A stretch of DNA of 64,000 nt from Paraphysomonas bandaiensis (Eukaryota > Chrysophyceae), in the NCBI GenBank assembly GCA_965644295.1, contig CBFFRP010000451.1, positions 54,937 through 118,936 of the forward strand. Direction: 5' to 3'. A program made the position numbers and the translations under genes. Positions within the stretch are counted from its first letter, which is position 1. Each line of letters starts with the position of its first letter. This document shows, piece after piece, positions 1 through 11,764 of this stretch. A model generated the notes under the pieces. The model ran no database searches. It saw only the letters and a program-made list of their open reading frames with translations, and had not been told where the DNA came from.

Positions 1-682
1 TCGAATCTGTTAAGTATTACTTCGATAGAATTGATGTAATTGCTTCACGTGACTATATTCCGGAAAACGAAGACATCATGTATTCCCGCGTGCGAACATC
101 AGGAATCGTCACAGAGAGCTACGAAATAGATGGAGCAAAGTTTGAGATGTACGATGTAGGAGGACAACGTAACGAGAGGAAGAAGTGGATTCATTGCTTC
201 GAAGATGTGACGGCAATAATATTTGTGGCTGCCTTATCTGAGTATGACCAAAAACTCTTCGAGGACGCCTCAGCCAACCGCATGGTAAGAGCATTCCTTC
301 GCAGATTGTTTACCTTGACGTTTGTCCACAGATTGAAGCCCTGGACCTCTTTGATGAAATCATAAACAATGCATTCTTCCGAAAGTCGTCTATTATTTTA
401 TTTTTAAACAAGAGGGATTTGTTTGAAGAAAAGGTAAAAACAACTCCGATTCGGGATACCCCCGCCTTCTCCGATTATTCTGGACCGGATGGAGACTATG
501 ACGCTGGTCTTTCGTACTTTCTCAAGAAATTTCTAGCCCGTAACAAGTCAGGTGCTGATCACCAAATATACCACCATGCGACATGTGCAACCGACACCAA
601 GAATGTCAGAGTGGTGTTCAACTCCTGTAAAGACATTATCCTGAGGGAGAATTTGAAAAATAGTGGCTTTATGGACGACTAA
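1..682 (+). CDS. Heterotrimeric G-protein alpha subunit, C-terminal part (5' end outside window)
   Basis: GTPase that couples membrane receptors to effectors. The frame is open from base 3. A 47-bp GT-AG intron (285-331) joins two exons. Visible motifs: the switch I region (SRVRTSGIV), the G3 box with switch II (DVGGQRNERKKW), the NKRD G4 box just after the intron, and TCAT as the G5 box near the C-terminus. These are in the right order and spacing for a G-alpha Ras-like domain. The protein ends NSGFMDD, so it lacks the Cys at -4 that pertussis toxin modifies in animal Gi. The P-loop and most of the helical domain lie upstream of the window. The family is certain; the subclass cannot be assigned from this fragment. 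Confidence 0.95.
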
Positions 683-1040
683 CATATTGTTGGTCTTATG
701 TACTGTGTTTATTCAAGTGCCCTACTATTCAGATTGAATGCAGCTCACGCGGTAAATGCGTTGTTAGGTCCTGCATCGTTACGTATAGGTTTCTTTTCAT
801 GTGGATGTATCATAAACGAAGCGTTATTTTGCTGTCGAGTGTATGCCGTGATGTCAATTCTTTGACACCAAATATAATCTAATAAATTGCTTATCCCTAC
901 GTTTTTTATCATGTAAATACTGTAGCTACCTGACATTGCTATCCTCAATACAACGATTGTGGAGCACCAAATATAGTTCTACGGATACTATTTACATTTT
1001 ACTTGTTGAATTTTGCTGTTTGTGAGCAATTTAAATTATA
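683..1040. other. Intergenic, no gene seen
   Basis: AT-rich spacer after the G-alpha stop. Bases about 1000-1035 resemble the reverse complement of 8211-8250, so part of it is dispersed repeat. No convincing coding exon was found on either strand. Confidence 0.5.
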
Positions 1041-1561
1041 TCCATTACTAGGGTACAGGATGACTGGGATACATTTTTGCCTACAGTACAATTGATGTAT
1101 AACACTACTGTGTCCTCGAGCACAAGTTTTACTCCATATTATATGATGTACGGTAGAGAATGCCGCTTGCCATCTATAGAGTTTACATTGTCCTCAAAAC
1201 TTTCAGAGCTTCGTTTACGACCTGGTACCATTGAAGCTGAATGGATTGATAATTTGTCGATTTCTTTGGAACAAGCTTGGAATTATGCAAAGAAGAAAGC
1301 TCAAAAGAATCATCTTCGACATAACATGGTATCTAGGCAACCTCGAGAGTTCAAAGAATTTAATGCATGGTATTTGTTCGACGTCCAATTAATGTGTTTA
1401 AATCGGCTGATGATGAGGAATTGTATAAAATTAATGCCAATCTACAAGCTAGATTTGAAGGACCTTATAAAGTTAGTCGGCGACTAAGTCCTATACTTTA
1501 TGATGCTGAAATTGAAGGAAAAGAAGTTCGAATCAATGCTACTAATATGAAGCCATTCTAG
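1041..1561 (+). mobile_element. Ty3/gypsy-type retrotransposon pol 3' end (integrase C-terminus), frameshifted relic
   Basis: The reading frame from about 1041 gives the end of a retroviral-type integrase core (DDW..., then YNTTVSSSTSFTPYYMMYG and RLP). This is the usual stretch before the C-terminal integrase domain of Ty3/gypsy elements. Near 1365 the frame changes. The downstream frame (about 1367-1561) carries a GPY/F-type module, FEGPYKV followed by NATNMKPF at the end. Upstream domains (protease, RT, RNase H, DDE core) are missing. The stop is followed by a purine-rich tract (about 1606-1616) and then an LTR beginning TGTAATAACC, as expected for the 3' end of an element. The frameshift and 5' loss make it a dead fragment. 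Confidence 0.85.
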
Positions 1562-1616
1562 GTTCGCAGTGAACTTCGTTCCGCATACTGGCGTATACGA
1601 CTGCTGGAGGGGGTAG

Positions 1617-3193
1617 TGTAATAACCAGCTATCGGGTTATTCTATATTCTACAAGCTCTCTATTGTATATGCTTAAGTTTGTACATACTATCTGTACAAC
1701 ATTGGTTGAATATTATTATTGCCATAACTCACTATGATATATACATATACGATATACATGACTATGACAATTCATGCTTATCATTGATACTTATATAATC
1801 ATTCAATAGACAAAGAAAGACATGAATATCAATAATGAGACATAATGATGATGGATGATATATATATATATATATGTTCTTATATATATTGACTTTAAGG
1901 TTGGAGAAGTTTACTGGAGAATTCCGGGTTTGATATCCACGCTCGTATCGGCATCCTCGGTCGTATGGGCAGTCAGCATCTTATTTTTCGGAAATATATT
2001 GAAGCAAAATTACTCTATATAACTGCAGTATAACTACGGCAAGATTACACATAATTGTTGTCTCAATATTAGAGGCATCTTTGAACAAAAATATACAAAG
2101 GATGCCGATATGGTATATTTTTGCCTTATTGAGACAACAATTATCTGTATTCAAGGCGTAGTTGTACTGCAGTAATATAGAGGATATTTGCTTCAATTTA
2201 TATCCGACAAATAATTAGTATTACGCTGATAGATGTGTACTGCCAGATTATCCAGTAATACAGTTATACATTACGTATTTCTTTCAGTGCTTATTGTGGG
2301 ATTGATTGTACTTAAGGAGTACGCATACAAGGCTTCAACTACAATGAGAATACTGAATGTATCTTCCCTTATACAGTGGTGATGAGTTATTATGATCAAC
2401 TGTGTTAGACTGTCTGGATGTGTTTGGTATTGAATATGAATGATGTTCATTCTATTGATCACGGAATCGTAGATAGACTTATATAAATTATTGATAATAA
2501 GATGCAATTTCTTCAAAAAATTGAGATACTAAGATCTCTACTTGGATGAGGAGACACTTGACCGAGTACGAGAGTCTGCTACTCTTATTATATAAGTCTA
2601 TCTACGATTCCGTGATCAATGGAATGAACATCATTCATATTCAATACCAAACACATCCAGACAGTCTAACACAGTTGATCATAATAACTCATCACCACTG
2701 TATAAGGGAAGATACATTCAGTATTCTCATTGTAGTTGAAGCCTTGTATGCGTACTCCTTAAGTACGGAGTTCAATCCCACAATAAGCACTGAAGGAAAT
2801 ACGTAATGTATAACTTTATTACTGGATAATCTGGCAGTACACATCTATCAGCGTGGATATCAAACCCGGAATTCTCCAGTAAACTTCTCCAGCCTTAAAG
2901 TCAATATATATATATATATAATAAGAACATATATATATATCATCCATCATCATTATCATCATTATGTCTCATTATTGATATTCATGTCTTTCTTTGTCTT
3001 TTGAATGATTATATAAATATCAATGATAAGCATGAATTGTCATAGTCATAATATATCATATATATCTTAGTGTGAGTTATGGCAATAATAATAATTTTCA
3101 ACCAATGTTGTACAGATAGTATGTACAAACTTAAACACATACAATCATAGAGAGCTTGTAGAATATAGAATAACCCGATAGCTTGTTATTACA
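1617..3193. repeat. LTR duplicated as a large inverted repeat (palindrome)
   Basis: The sequence starting TGTAATAACCAGC at 1617 reappears as its reverse complement ending GTTATTACA at 3193. The left arm is about 1617-2487, interrupted by a 279-bp insertion at 1944-2222. The right arm is about 2590-3193. About 100 bp of unique sequence (2488-2589) lies between them. The arms are close to identical, including a small frame that reads as nearly the same peptide from both arms. The left arm directly follows the pol relic and its purine-rich tract, so it is the 3' LTR. The inverted copy is probably a second LTR or a rearranged duplicate. Confidence 0.8.
1944..2222. mobile_element. Foldback/MITE-like element inserted in the left LTR, copy 1
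   Basis: Absent from the otherwise matching right LTR arm, which preserves the empty site near 2850-2854. It is flanked by a 5-bp direct repeat ACGCT (1939-1943 and 2223-2227). The interior is itself an inverted repeat: the stretch with GAAGCAAA near 2005 pairs with TTTGCTTC near 2190. One end carries CGTATGGGCAGTCAGCATC. Related sequences occur at 20932-21083 and 21262-21389. No coding capacity is visible. Confidence 0.75.
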
Positions 3194-3197
3194 AGGG

Positions 3198-4230
3198 CAA
3201 TACTATTGTAGTACAATCCATCAATACTATTGATGAAACGCTACCTAACAATAGTATTGCAATATATTATTATCCCCATTTTGTCTCAAAAAAAGCTTTT
3301 TTTTGACCTGATTTGGGCTCAACAGGGCGCTCATATCAGCACCGGGTAAATAGATACATTCAACTTCAATATTCGGTTCAACAGAAGCTCACTTCTATCT
3401 TCATTATGATAATGACAGTCATATGTACGTGATTTCATTATAGTACACAATTATAGAGAAACCACAATCATGAGCCAAATATCAAATGCAGATCATCTAA
3501 CTCCAAGTTATATTACATCGTTCGACTGCTGTATAAGATCACAACGATGTCAGTGCAAGTGATCTGTTTTCATATCCAGGAATTAGAAACTACTTCAACA
3601 ATATTACAGGAGAGTTTAAGTACCATATCTGATGCTGTATAGGTGGTTAGGAGCAGTAGCACCCAGTTCTTTCAAGGTTGGAGCCATATCGTGCTTCTCA
3701 GGATATTGTGTGTCTCATATCATACACACATCTTTCGATCAGGTGCACTTGCAGAGGTAAAGCCTGCTGTATATAAATGTGATGATGATGCTAATTAAGG
3801 CAATAAGAAGCCTCTCTCTCACCTTCAACTGTTTACATTTATCATCACACTTACAGTATACTTATCCTTGATTTGAAACTATATGAGTTTTCATTTGTGT
3901 TATTAATGTTAATCAAGGAACATCTATTTCTTAAAACAGCAAGCATGCTACAAATAGATATACATGTAATATTAACTTTTCAACGTCATGAGGATAAGCT
4001 ACAATTTAACCTAGGGATAAGGAGTATCGTCCCTTGTCTAAATTTTAAAACTCGGGCTTTTCGCCCTCGTTTCAAAATTTTGAGCGCGGGACGATATAGC
4101 CTCCTTATTGCCCGTGGTTAAATATAACTATCCCTATCCCTGTATTGTACTATTGTTAGATAGCGTCTCACCTATAATATTGATGGAGTGTTTAAACCGA
4201 CCCAACAATATTATTGCAATATATTTCAAC
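3198..4230. repeat. Possible repeat element bounded by inverted approx. 85-bp ends
   Basis: Bases about 3200-3285 and about 4137-4225 are similar in inverted orientation, both including a CAATATATT-type end. They enclose about 850 bp with no recognisable gene. Parts of the interior (3270-3480) resemble, in inverted orientation, 7830-8300. The arrangement suggests an old non-autonomous element. The ends are too diverged to fix boundaries by eye. Confidence 0.4.
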
Positions 4231-4400
4231 TTGCGTAGATTTTATACTTAGTACTAGTTATCAAGATCGCATGACAACTAAACCCACTATGCTGCTAGCA
4301 GCCAAAGACTACCTACTGCTTAGCTAGTCACAATCTTCCTCCTACTCATTCTCTGAACCATCATTACTGGTGATGCTATTATCACCACATTCATTCAAAA

Positions 4401-4775
4401 CTAATTGAAATATGAATCCGGCCACAAGTGTGGATTAGCTTTCAGAAACAACATCGTAATATCAAGTCTAGTAGAATGCATATATTTAGCACTGAGATAA
4501 GAAGTCTAGCTGTGCTCAAAAGTCGTTCACATGTATTGGAAGTGCATTTCTCAAGTCGTCTATACGGAGTGATATCGGAATTCTGTCGAGCAGTAGGAAT
4601 CATATCAGTCACTACACCCGGTGGCCTCTGATTCTTGACACAGGATCTCTTATACGCAACCACTCGAGCAGAACCTGAGAAAGATAGAGGACCATCGTGT
4701 GACATTAATCCTTTCTTGTAGCAGACAGGTTGGTCACGTAGCAAGGAAGCATTTTTAGTCTGCTTTAGCTTCCAT
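4401..4775 (-). pseudogene. hAT-family transposase C-terminus, relic
   Basis: The minus strand reads TSNTCERLLSTARLLIS, which matches the hAT dimerisation-region pattern (TSN.CERLFS.AR). After a frame change near 4490 it continues MHSTRLDITMLFLKANPHLW and stops at 4401-4403. Together these are the two adjacent C-terminal motifs of hAT transposases. Upstream the frame is blocked by a stop near 4776. The catalytic parts are not present in the window, so this is a decayed fragment. Confidence 0.6.
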
Positions 4776-5283
4776 TAGCAGGTCTGCTTGTCGAATGAAT
4801 GAGGGGTCGTCTGCCTTCATAGGTATTGCCGCATCTCTTTGCTACGGATGAGATCATTGACAGTAAGATTAAGGCTTAAGTCTGACACCAAAAGCAGCTG
4901 TAAATATCTCTATTCTTGTAAGCATTCATCGTTCAGGCGTCTCTTCTTATCAGTGTAATACATGCATGTCCGTGATATAGAGCTAGCTAGAGCTGGATCT
5001 GTCACGGCGATATAAGAGTTCCGTATAAGGCCATTTTTAATAACTGAAATCCCTAAATCCGGGGATTTTGGGAGTAAAAGCAGGATGTTTCTTATAAAGG
5101 GGTGATATACAGTATGTACGAAGTGTGTACTCTTGTGGACCCTTTTTTTTATCCATTTTTAGGGTAAAAATGGACAGAAAAAAAATTACATCTACATTTT
5201 TACCCTCATGGCATTATAGAGAGCACCTCCCACCTACATGGACATACATACATACATACATACACAGCACAGAGTGAGTGTTC

Positions 5284-5314
<31 letters not shown>

Positions 5315-5319
5315 CTGAT
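4776..5319. other. Intergenic; 5' region of the fibrinogen-like gene
   Basis: No coding exon recognised. It contains homopolymer-rich stretches (5030-5200). Just before the start codon of the downstream gene there is a CATA/TATA microsatellite (about 5243-5312), the kind of repeat found at most 5' gene ends in this window. Confidence 0.5.
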
Positions 5320-6654
5320 ATGCTCACTGTTCTCTTTCTTCTGACTCTCATCGCTATCTCTGATGCTGTTCAGACATGTTCATCAGTGATAAGAAGGGAC
5401 TCTAGTGATGGTATCTATCATCTTGCATCTGATCAGGGTCAAGTGAATGTATACTGCGATATGCACACTGATGGAGGGGGGTGGACTCTACTATACAACT
5501 ATGAGCATGAAGGAGGGACGAATCCAGTACTACTGGCTCATGTTGCACCCTTATCACTGTCTTCGAACTCCCATACAACCGTGTCGAATCTCGGATACGC
5601 ACATGAACTCATACGAGAAGTTAGATTCGAGTGCACATCAGGATCACACTCACGAAGATTACACTTTAAAACAGCTGAGGCTCATATTATCCATACTGCT
5701 TATAGTGGGAAGAAAAATAATGATCCGTCATATTGGAAAGATGGCTTCATCCCTCTGAATGGTCATACAGCATATCTTCCAGAATTCACGAATCAAGCTT
5801 ACGATAATGGGGCATTCTTGGAGTTTCCCTTCAGGGAAATAAATAAGCATAACTGGGCTATCCGAGGTAGCGGGTTTAGATGGGAATGTGACGATAATAG
5901 TGTGAGCAACAATTTTAATACAACTCACAGAGTCTGGGTGCGCTTAGGCTGTCCACCAGGCACGTATAAAACTACCACCGGGTGCTTTGAGTGCCCTACT
6001 GATTTCACATCAGGGTATGATAGTGCTGTATGTAGCCCGGTACCCACTTCAGTTCCCACATATACCCCGACGAGATATCCCACGGAATACCCCACAACGA
6101 CACCTACTGTTGGTTGTTCACATGCTTACGACATTTTGCATCCGAATGGAGGCGATGAGTATGTTATAAACGAAACTGTTCCGTTACAGTCGAACTGGAC
6201 GTATAAGGGCAATTGTGTGTCACACTTTTTGAAGTTTAGTCTTTGTTTCCACTCTCCCATAGGAAGCATTGAGTGCTTCGCAAGTAACGCGACTAATTCT
6301 GCAAGTTACTTTAATACTGGACCACTTATTCTTAATTCTGAAGGAAGAGCGGATATTTATTTCAAGACCGGGCTACCGCCTGGTAATGGCTACTATACGC
6401 TAAAAATCTATGACAATGTGTTCGCTGCTTCAATGGCTGAGTCACTACCATTCAAACTCACATTTGCGTTTGATGACGACTCATCAGTGAGGTCAAGTGA
6501 TGCGTCGTTTAATTTAATAAGTTATAGAAAATACATGGATATAGCGGTTATTGTTTTGCTTAGTAGTATTGGGTTAGTCTTTGGGGTTTATGCGTGTCTG
6601 AAGTATTTTGTGTTCAAGCAGATCCGAGAGAAGGAAGGGGACCAAAACGGGTGA
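5320..6654 (+). CDS. Secreted/type I membrane protein with fibrinogen C-terminal-like domain
   Basis: Intronless, 444 residues from the ATG at 5320; the frame runs further upstream only through microsatellite. The protein begins with a hydrophobic signal peptide (MLTVLFLLTLIAISDA). Next comes a fibrinogen-like opening with YCDMHTDGGGWTLLYN, then a Cys-rich GTYKTTTGCFECP segment. A Pro/Thr linker (PTxxPT repeats) follows, then a probable beta-sandwich starting LHPNGGDEY, similar to cell-surface KNH/Ig-like modules. A single C-terminal transmembrane helix (about residues 405-430) precedes a short basic tail. Multiple N-glycosylation sequons (NET, NWT, NAT) fit an extracellular protein. Likely an adhesion or recognition protein; the ligand is unknown. 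The TATA/CATA microsatellite abuts the start. Confidence 0.8.
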   Translation: MLTVLFLLTLIAISDAVQTCSSVIRRDSSDGIYHLASDQGQVNVYCDMHTDGGGWTLLYNYEHEGGTNPVLLAHVAPLSLSSNSHTTVSNLGYAHELIREVRFECTSGSHSRRLHFKTAEAHIIHTAYSGKKNNDPSYWKDGFIPLNGHTAYLPEFTNQAYDNGAFLEFPFREINKHNWAIRGSGFRWECDDNSVSNNFNTTHRVWVRLGCPPGTYKTTTGCFECPTDFTSGYDSAVCSPVPTSVPTYTPTRYPTEYPTTTPTVGCSHAYDILHPNGGDEYVINETVPLQSNWTYKGNCVSHFLKFSLCFHSPIGSIECFASNATNSASYFNTGPLILNSEGRADIYFKTGLPPGNGYYTLKIYDNVFAASMAESLPFKLTFAFDDDSSVRSSDASFNLISYRKYMDIAVIVLLSSIGLVFGVYACLKYFVFKQIREKEGDQNG

Positions 6655-6872
6655 TCCTTGCGAACCTGCGTGTGTTTATATATTATGCTGCCGAAATAAT
6701 AATAATGAAAGGGTCTACCCAAGTTATAACTCTTACATGCGTTAATATCTATATATCTATATTATACTAATCAGACATTACTGTCCGCTCATCCATTATT
6801 GTTGCTTGCACACACTAGTGGTGATATATATTGGTAGCGACTTAATGTAGTTGCTAACTTTGAAATAATATT

Positions 6873-7005
6873 CTTGAATAGTATTGGGTTAGTCTTTGGG
6901 GTTTACACGCTTCTGAAGAATTTTGTGCTCCAGGAAGCAAGGGGACTAAATTAGGTGGACCTTGCGGAACCTGCGTGTGTTTATATATGCTGTCGAAATA
7001 ATAAT
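6873..7005 (+). pseudogene. Partial duplicate of the 3' end of the fibrinogen-like gene
   Basis: Closely resembles 6559-6705 of the preceding gene: the transmembrane segment (SIGLVFGVY), the end of the frame, and the 3' flanking GAACCTGCGTGTGTTTATAT are all repeated. The duplicate frame is still open through the transmembrane helix to its own stop at about 6952-6954. It lacks any upstream exon. It is either a dead tandem duplicate or, less likely, an alternative last exon. Confidence 0.7.
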
Positions 7006-8641
7006 AATAATAATAATAAGTAGTTGTTATTAGAGTTATTTTTTGCGTTGCAAGCTTCCCCTCTGCTTCTACTAGTGTCTTGTAATATCATATTTTAATA
7101 TGGCTGCATTTGCCTCACTTGAGTTTGCAAATGCTCCAACCGAATAGCCTGATTGTGAATACATTGCATATACGCATAAAGTCCTTATCCCTAAGTCACA
7201 TTTTAGCTTATCCTCATGATGTTGTAAACCTAACATATCTAGATTATGCAATAATATCTATTTTTATAGCTTGTTTGCTGTGTGAGGATATATGTGCTCC
7301 CTGCTGATTAAAATATGATGAAAACAAATGAAAAATTAATGGTATCTACATATGGGAATGGCAATAGTTCTGGACTAACTTAAAACAATAAATCCCTTAA
7401 TTTCAATAATAGCTACAACAAGTGTACCCTACCGCAGGAGGATACTGACGGAGTATAGCAGCAAATGCGGAGTAATTAAATTTGTACGAAAGTGTGATGA
7501 TAAATAGTCGCTCGAGGTTTTTTATTGTCATTAGCATCATCATCACATATCTATATTGTATACATCGCGCTTAACCTCTGCTAGCGCAACTGACTCGAAT
7601 GCTGTGTGTATGGTATATTATGATATGACGATCGATATGATATGATGGTATATAACACGACGTGACCCAAACTCTGACAGGACTTGGCTCCAGTGCTCCA
7701 AATAACCTTTAACATCAGATGTGGTATAAGTTTCGAAGTCCGGGCTATATATGAAGATAGATCTTCTACATCAGATGAAGGATGGAATAAAACTCGACGT
7801 GTTTAATGAGCTTTTGAAAAAGTTGAGTCATCATTGCGGTTTCTCTAAAATTGTGTAATGTTATGAAGTCACTCTCAAATTACTGACAATATCATAATTA
7901 AATGGAATATAGTACCTGATCGAATTCCCGAATATTGAAGTTAAACTTAGTAAGAAAACTTAGATAAACACTCAAAGCAGAAAATTAGAAATTACTAATG
8001 ACATGTCATATATCATTCATTGTCATTCACCAACTCGTTTTATCTCTACTACACCAATTATTTCTAGTACGATCTTACATCATCATTATCTTGTACAGTC
8101 AATGTATCTTAGTTTCAGTAGTACAATAGCTATCATATCATTGGTTCTCATTATACGGTTAGCTACTACTGTATACTTTGAGTAACGGTTATAATTCAAA
8201 TATCGTAGAAACTACAATTTTTAATTGCTCACAAACAGCAGAACTCAACCTAATGTGCTAATATGAGCGTTCAGGTGAATCACGATTTGAGACAAAATGG
8301 TGATGACATATAATACAAGTATGAAGTATGATTTTGAAGCAAACGTGATATAGCACGTGCTACTTGAAGTCCGATTATTGTTGCTAGAGAATATTTAGCT
8401 GGCTAGATATTGTGCTGATGTAAGGTTTGCAGGCTTCCCTAGTAATTATATGGGTATTGTTGAAATTGTAAACATAATTCGAAGAAGTGTTCTACTTAAT
8501 TCATCACATCACATTACAACCAACACTTCGCGGAGCTACGGCAAGTTTAATACTATCATGCGGAACATCACCAACAGCTCAACCTGATTCAAAGCAATGA
8601 AACGGCATACTAGTATATAGATCCAATTTCAAACGGTCTTC
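7006..8641. other. Intergenic, partly dispersed repeat
   Basis: AT-rich with no supported gene. Bases 7830-8300 share diverged inverted similarity with 3270-3480, and 8211-8250 with about 1000-1035, so much of it is probably old repeat. Short frames here have no protein-like features. Confidence 0.45.
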
Positions 8642-11600
8642 CTAAAGGGGATCATTGTCAGTTTCCCTACATATATATCATATTAGAATATAGAGACAAC
8701 TACAGCACTACGTACAGAACGGTGTAATCCACTTTGGTTGACAGCCCTTGAGTAAGGCCTTCTTCGTCTTCGTCCTGTACAAAACATGAAGTAGTGCTCA
8801 TGTAGCACGCAATGCAAGTAACCTGAATGTTATCCAGCACTTTCCCAACAAGGTATTCCTGACGCTTAAGCTATAGAACAAGTATCAACAAATGAAGCCA
8901 TACATAGGAAGCAAAAACCTGGATATCAACTTCCGGAGGAACGTCGGGAACAGCAATCGCAATAAGGGCATTAATACTGCATATTTATCACTCTTTGCAC
9001 AAAACAAGCTGAACATAAAAGGCACCGTGTACTTACGTGATTATCCCTCCAGCGAAGCATATGAAGATCCATACTCTTACGACCCATCGATAGTCATCGG
9101 TGTATGTACCAGTGAAAGCAACCAGGGCGGCATTGGTTATGACTGCAAAGAGAGACATGATCTCCAATATTCCGTGCCTAAGGAAGTACAGTTCTTAAAA
9201 TAGGACCTATCGAGTCACATTACAACGTCTTTACCAAGTTCCAATGTCCTCTGCAGATCGTGGTTCAGCTCGGCGACAAACTTGGCAAAGTTTCCAGGCA
9301 TCCACTCGAATTTCTATACAAAAACATATAACAACAGAGGATACAGGCTTTCATCCTTACCAATGTAATTATTCACGAAAGACATTACAGTCGCCAGAGG
9401 GAAAGCCGCAACAAACATGGTTGTGTATCCGAACTATGCAGGTACATAATAAACTCAGAACGGATGCACTGAAGATTTTAGTTAGACCTGAATCATCATC
9501 TCAGCGAAGTCGTCAAACGTGCCAAGCATCACGTGGTACTCCGGCTGTACAGTGACGAAAATAATGAGGGCGCGGCAAAAGATTAGAACAGTTATGCACA
9601 GCAAAACACAGGCTGACCTGATAGAAAGTTTTCTCTACCTCTGACAACTCAGCAGTTGCCCCTTTAGTCCCCTCCCTTTCCTTCAAGTAAGATTGTATAT
9701 ACGGCACCAGTACCTGGAAAAGATAAAAGAATATATATCCTACATCACTTGCTCACCTCGGTGAAATTTCCAATAGCCAGGCGTGTAAGAAATATTGTAC
9801 CAAGGTTGGTCTGAAGCTCCTGCATACAGCTAATACCAAGAGTGAAACAAACGACAGAACAAAGAGCATTTCTTATACACCAATTCGACATATAGAGTAA
9901 CGAGCTACATTTATTTGAGTGGCACACCTGTCTATGCATGGATCCAACGTTGGGATGAAGGGTTTAACAAACGCAATGTAGAAAAGTGATGCGTAAGAGT
10001 TCACAAACTGAAACACAAAAGTCTTTGATATAAGCGCATCTTCGTACTTCGTGTCAGTGCGGTGGTTTTCATAGTCATTCAGCTTGATCGCAATGTCTCC
10101 GTATATCATATTCATAACCTAAGAAGACGAGCACGTAAGATACACAATGCATAAACAAAGGAGGATCACAAACCTGAATCTGAATGGCGTTAAGAATGGC
10201 CGCAATAGTCGATCCCAGTTGCATTTCGCCCAAAGTAAGAGACTTAATTTGACTTAACGTGAGCTTGATTATGAATATAGCCACCACAGCTCCAATGACA
10301 ATACATATAAAACCTGATATAACAATGGATGATTGAAACAACCTTTGTTGCTCCTCGTTACGTGGAAAGTAAAGATAGGGTTTTCCAGTTACAGGTGAGG
10401 GTCGCTTCTCCCCAATAAACTGAGGGCGAGGTTGTTCTTCTTCTTCGAACCCCTCCATACCCCATTTCATGGCATACAAATTCTCCTTGCGCTTCCAGAA
10501 TTCCAAAAATAAAGTCGACCAGAAGCCCATAAAGGCAGCAAAGTACGGCATCACAGCGGCATTAGGGTCATTACCTTCGGTGGCAACATTGATCCAAGCA
10601 AAGAATCCAACCACTGCAGCAACAATTAGCCACGACGTATAATGTCCTAGCCACAAAAAGTACAGTCCAATTTTTTCTCCCATGTAGTTCTTAATGTCAT
10701 CCACTGGTTGATTCCAAGGGAACTGAAAAAACTGGAGCCACTTTTCCTCTAGAGTTCGCAGCTCCACGTGGTCATGCAGCGGGAAGAATCCAATCATACA
10801 TTTCTGCTGAAGAAGCTTGTAAATATCTAGATTACATCCGCCTTCATATTTCTTCGCAGCAATGATGCCATAAATAAGCTTTAACCGATCGACGCCGCGG
10901 AACACGGTTCCGTTTTCGTACCTCTGATACAAGTCTGCAACGTCAGGACGGTCACACTCGTACTTCGCGTATATGTAATCGTACGGCGAATATGGTGTCT
11001 CAACACACTCGTCAGGAATTGTTACAGGGGGCCACAAACCCTTTCGAAACTCAAGTTAGAAATCATGAAACATAAACTTAGAAAATCAAATATACCGGTC
11101 GGCCCTCTTTACATAGTTCCTTTAATTTTATTGGATCCAGTTTCAATTTCATATCAACGCGATCCGCTTCCTTCTCTAGACGGTGCAAAGGTACACGAAC
11201 TTTGCAGTAGACCTCATCCGCCTAGATAAAACATGAGCAATCCAATCATATCTATCGTATATATACCTGTACACTGTAGAAAAGTCGCGTTTGAAGTCCC
11301 CCGTCAGCAAGTTCACGAAGCAGTCTCTTCAAACTATATTTCGATTGCGCGGCAGTTAATCGATCATTTTCTTTGTACACTTCAAACACAAACACAATAT
11401 CCCAGGAGTATCCATTCTCTTCTCTGAAGTTATCATTCTTAACACGTCGTTTTTCTTTTGCTACTCGGATCCTCTCTGCCATCGCTCTATACACACATAC
11501 ATTAATTATATACATACACGTACATACATACATATATACACATCAATCTATACACACATACATAATCTACATATAGATACACGTATATGGGCCTATATGA

Positions 11601-11764
11601 GGGGGATCTCATCACCTCTGCCACTGTGCACTCATCTTTAATAGGAAATACAATAGAGCCATGAGTATCGCGCATAGACCGACAATCACGAGGAAGTCTG
11701 ACCATGCTGGAGTCGTAGAGCCTAACCGCCTGCTCTCCACAGACACAGAGGGCTCTATCTCCAT
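8642..11764 (-). CDS. Anoctamin/TMEM16 family membrane protein, paralogue A
   Basis: Anoctamins are Ca2+-activated chloride channels or lipid scramblases. Fifteen exons give 753 residues. Exons, in plus coordinates from the 5' end: 11616-11764, 11267-11486, 11096-11221, 10174-11040, 9928-10118, 9757-9829, 9618-9713, 9488-9544, 9361-9433, 9235-9313, 9037-9177, 8919-8976, 8823-8870, 8716-8774, 8642-8666; all phases join. Exon 1 encodes an N-terminal hydrophobic helix. Anoctamin marks include GLYFLWLGHYTSWL (TM1), FLEFWKRKE, the ENHRTDTKYEDALISK region with acidic calcium-site-type residues, and FQFVNSYASLFYIAF. EIRVDAWKLC and RSAEDIGTW follow near the C-terminus. It is similar throughout to the plus-strand paralogue at 12578-15842. 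Intron 4 (10119-10173) has no counterpart there. Channel versus scramblase activity cannot be decided. Confidence 0.92.

Noticed and set aside
2271-2806. Two matching 81-86 codon frames on opposite strands as a duplicated gene
   Set aside because: They are the two arms of the LTR inverted repeat; no protein-like features.
8892-9555. Two 103-codon plus-strand frames (8892-9203 and 9244-9555)
   Set aside because: They are antisense to verified exons of the minus-strand anoctamin (8919-8976, 9037-9177, 9235-9313, 9361-9433, 9488-9544).
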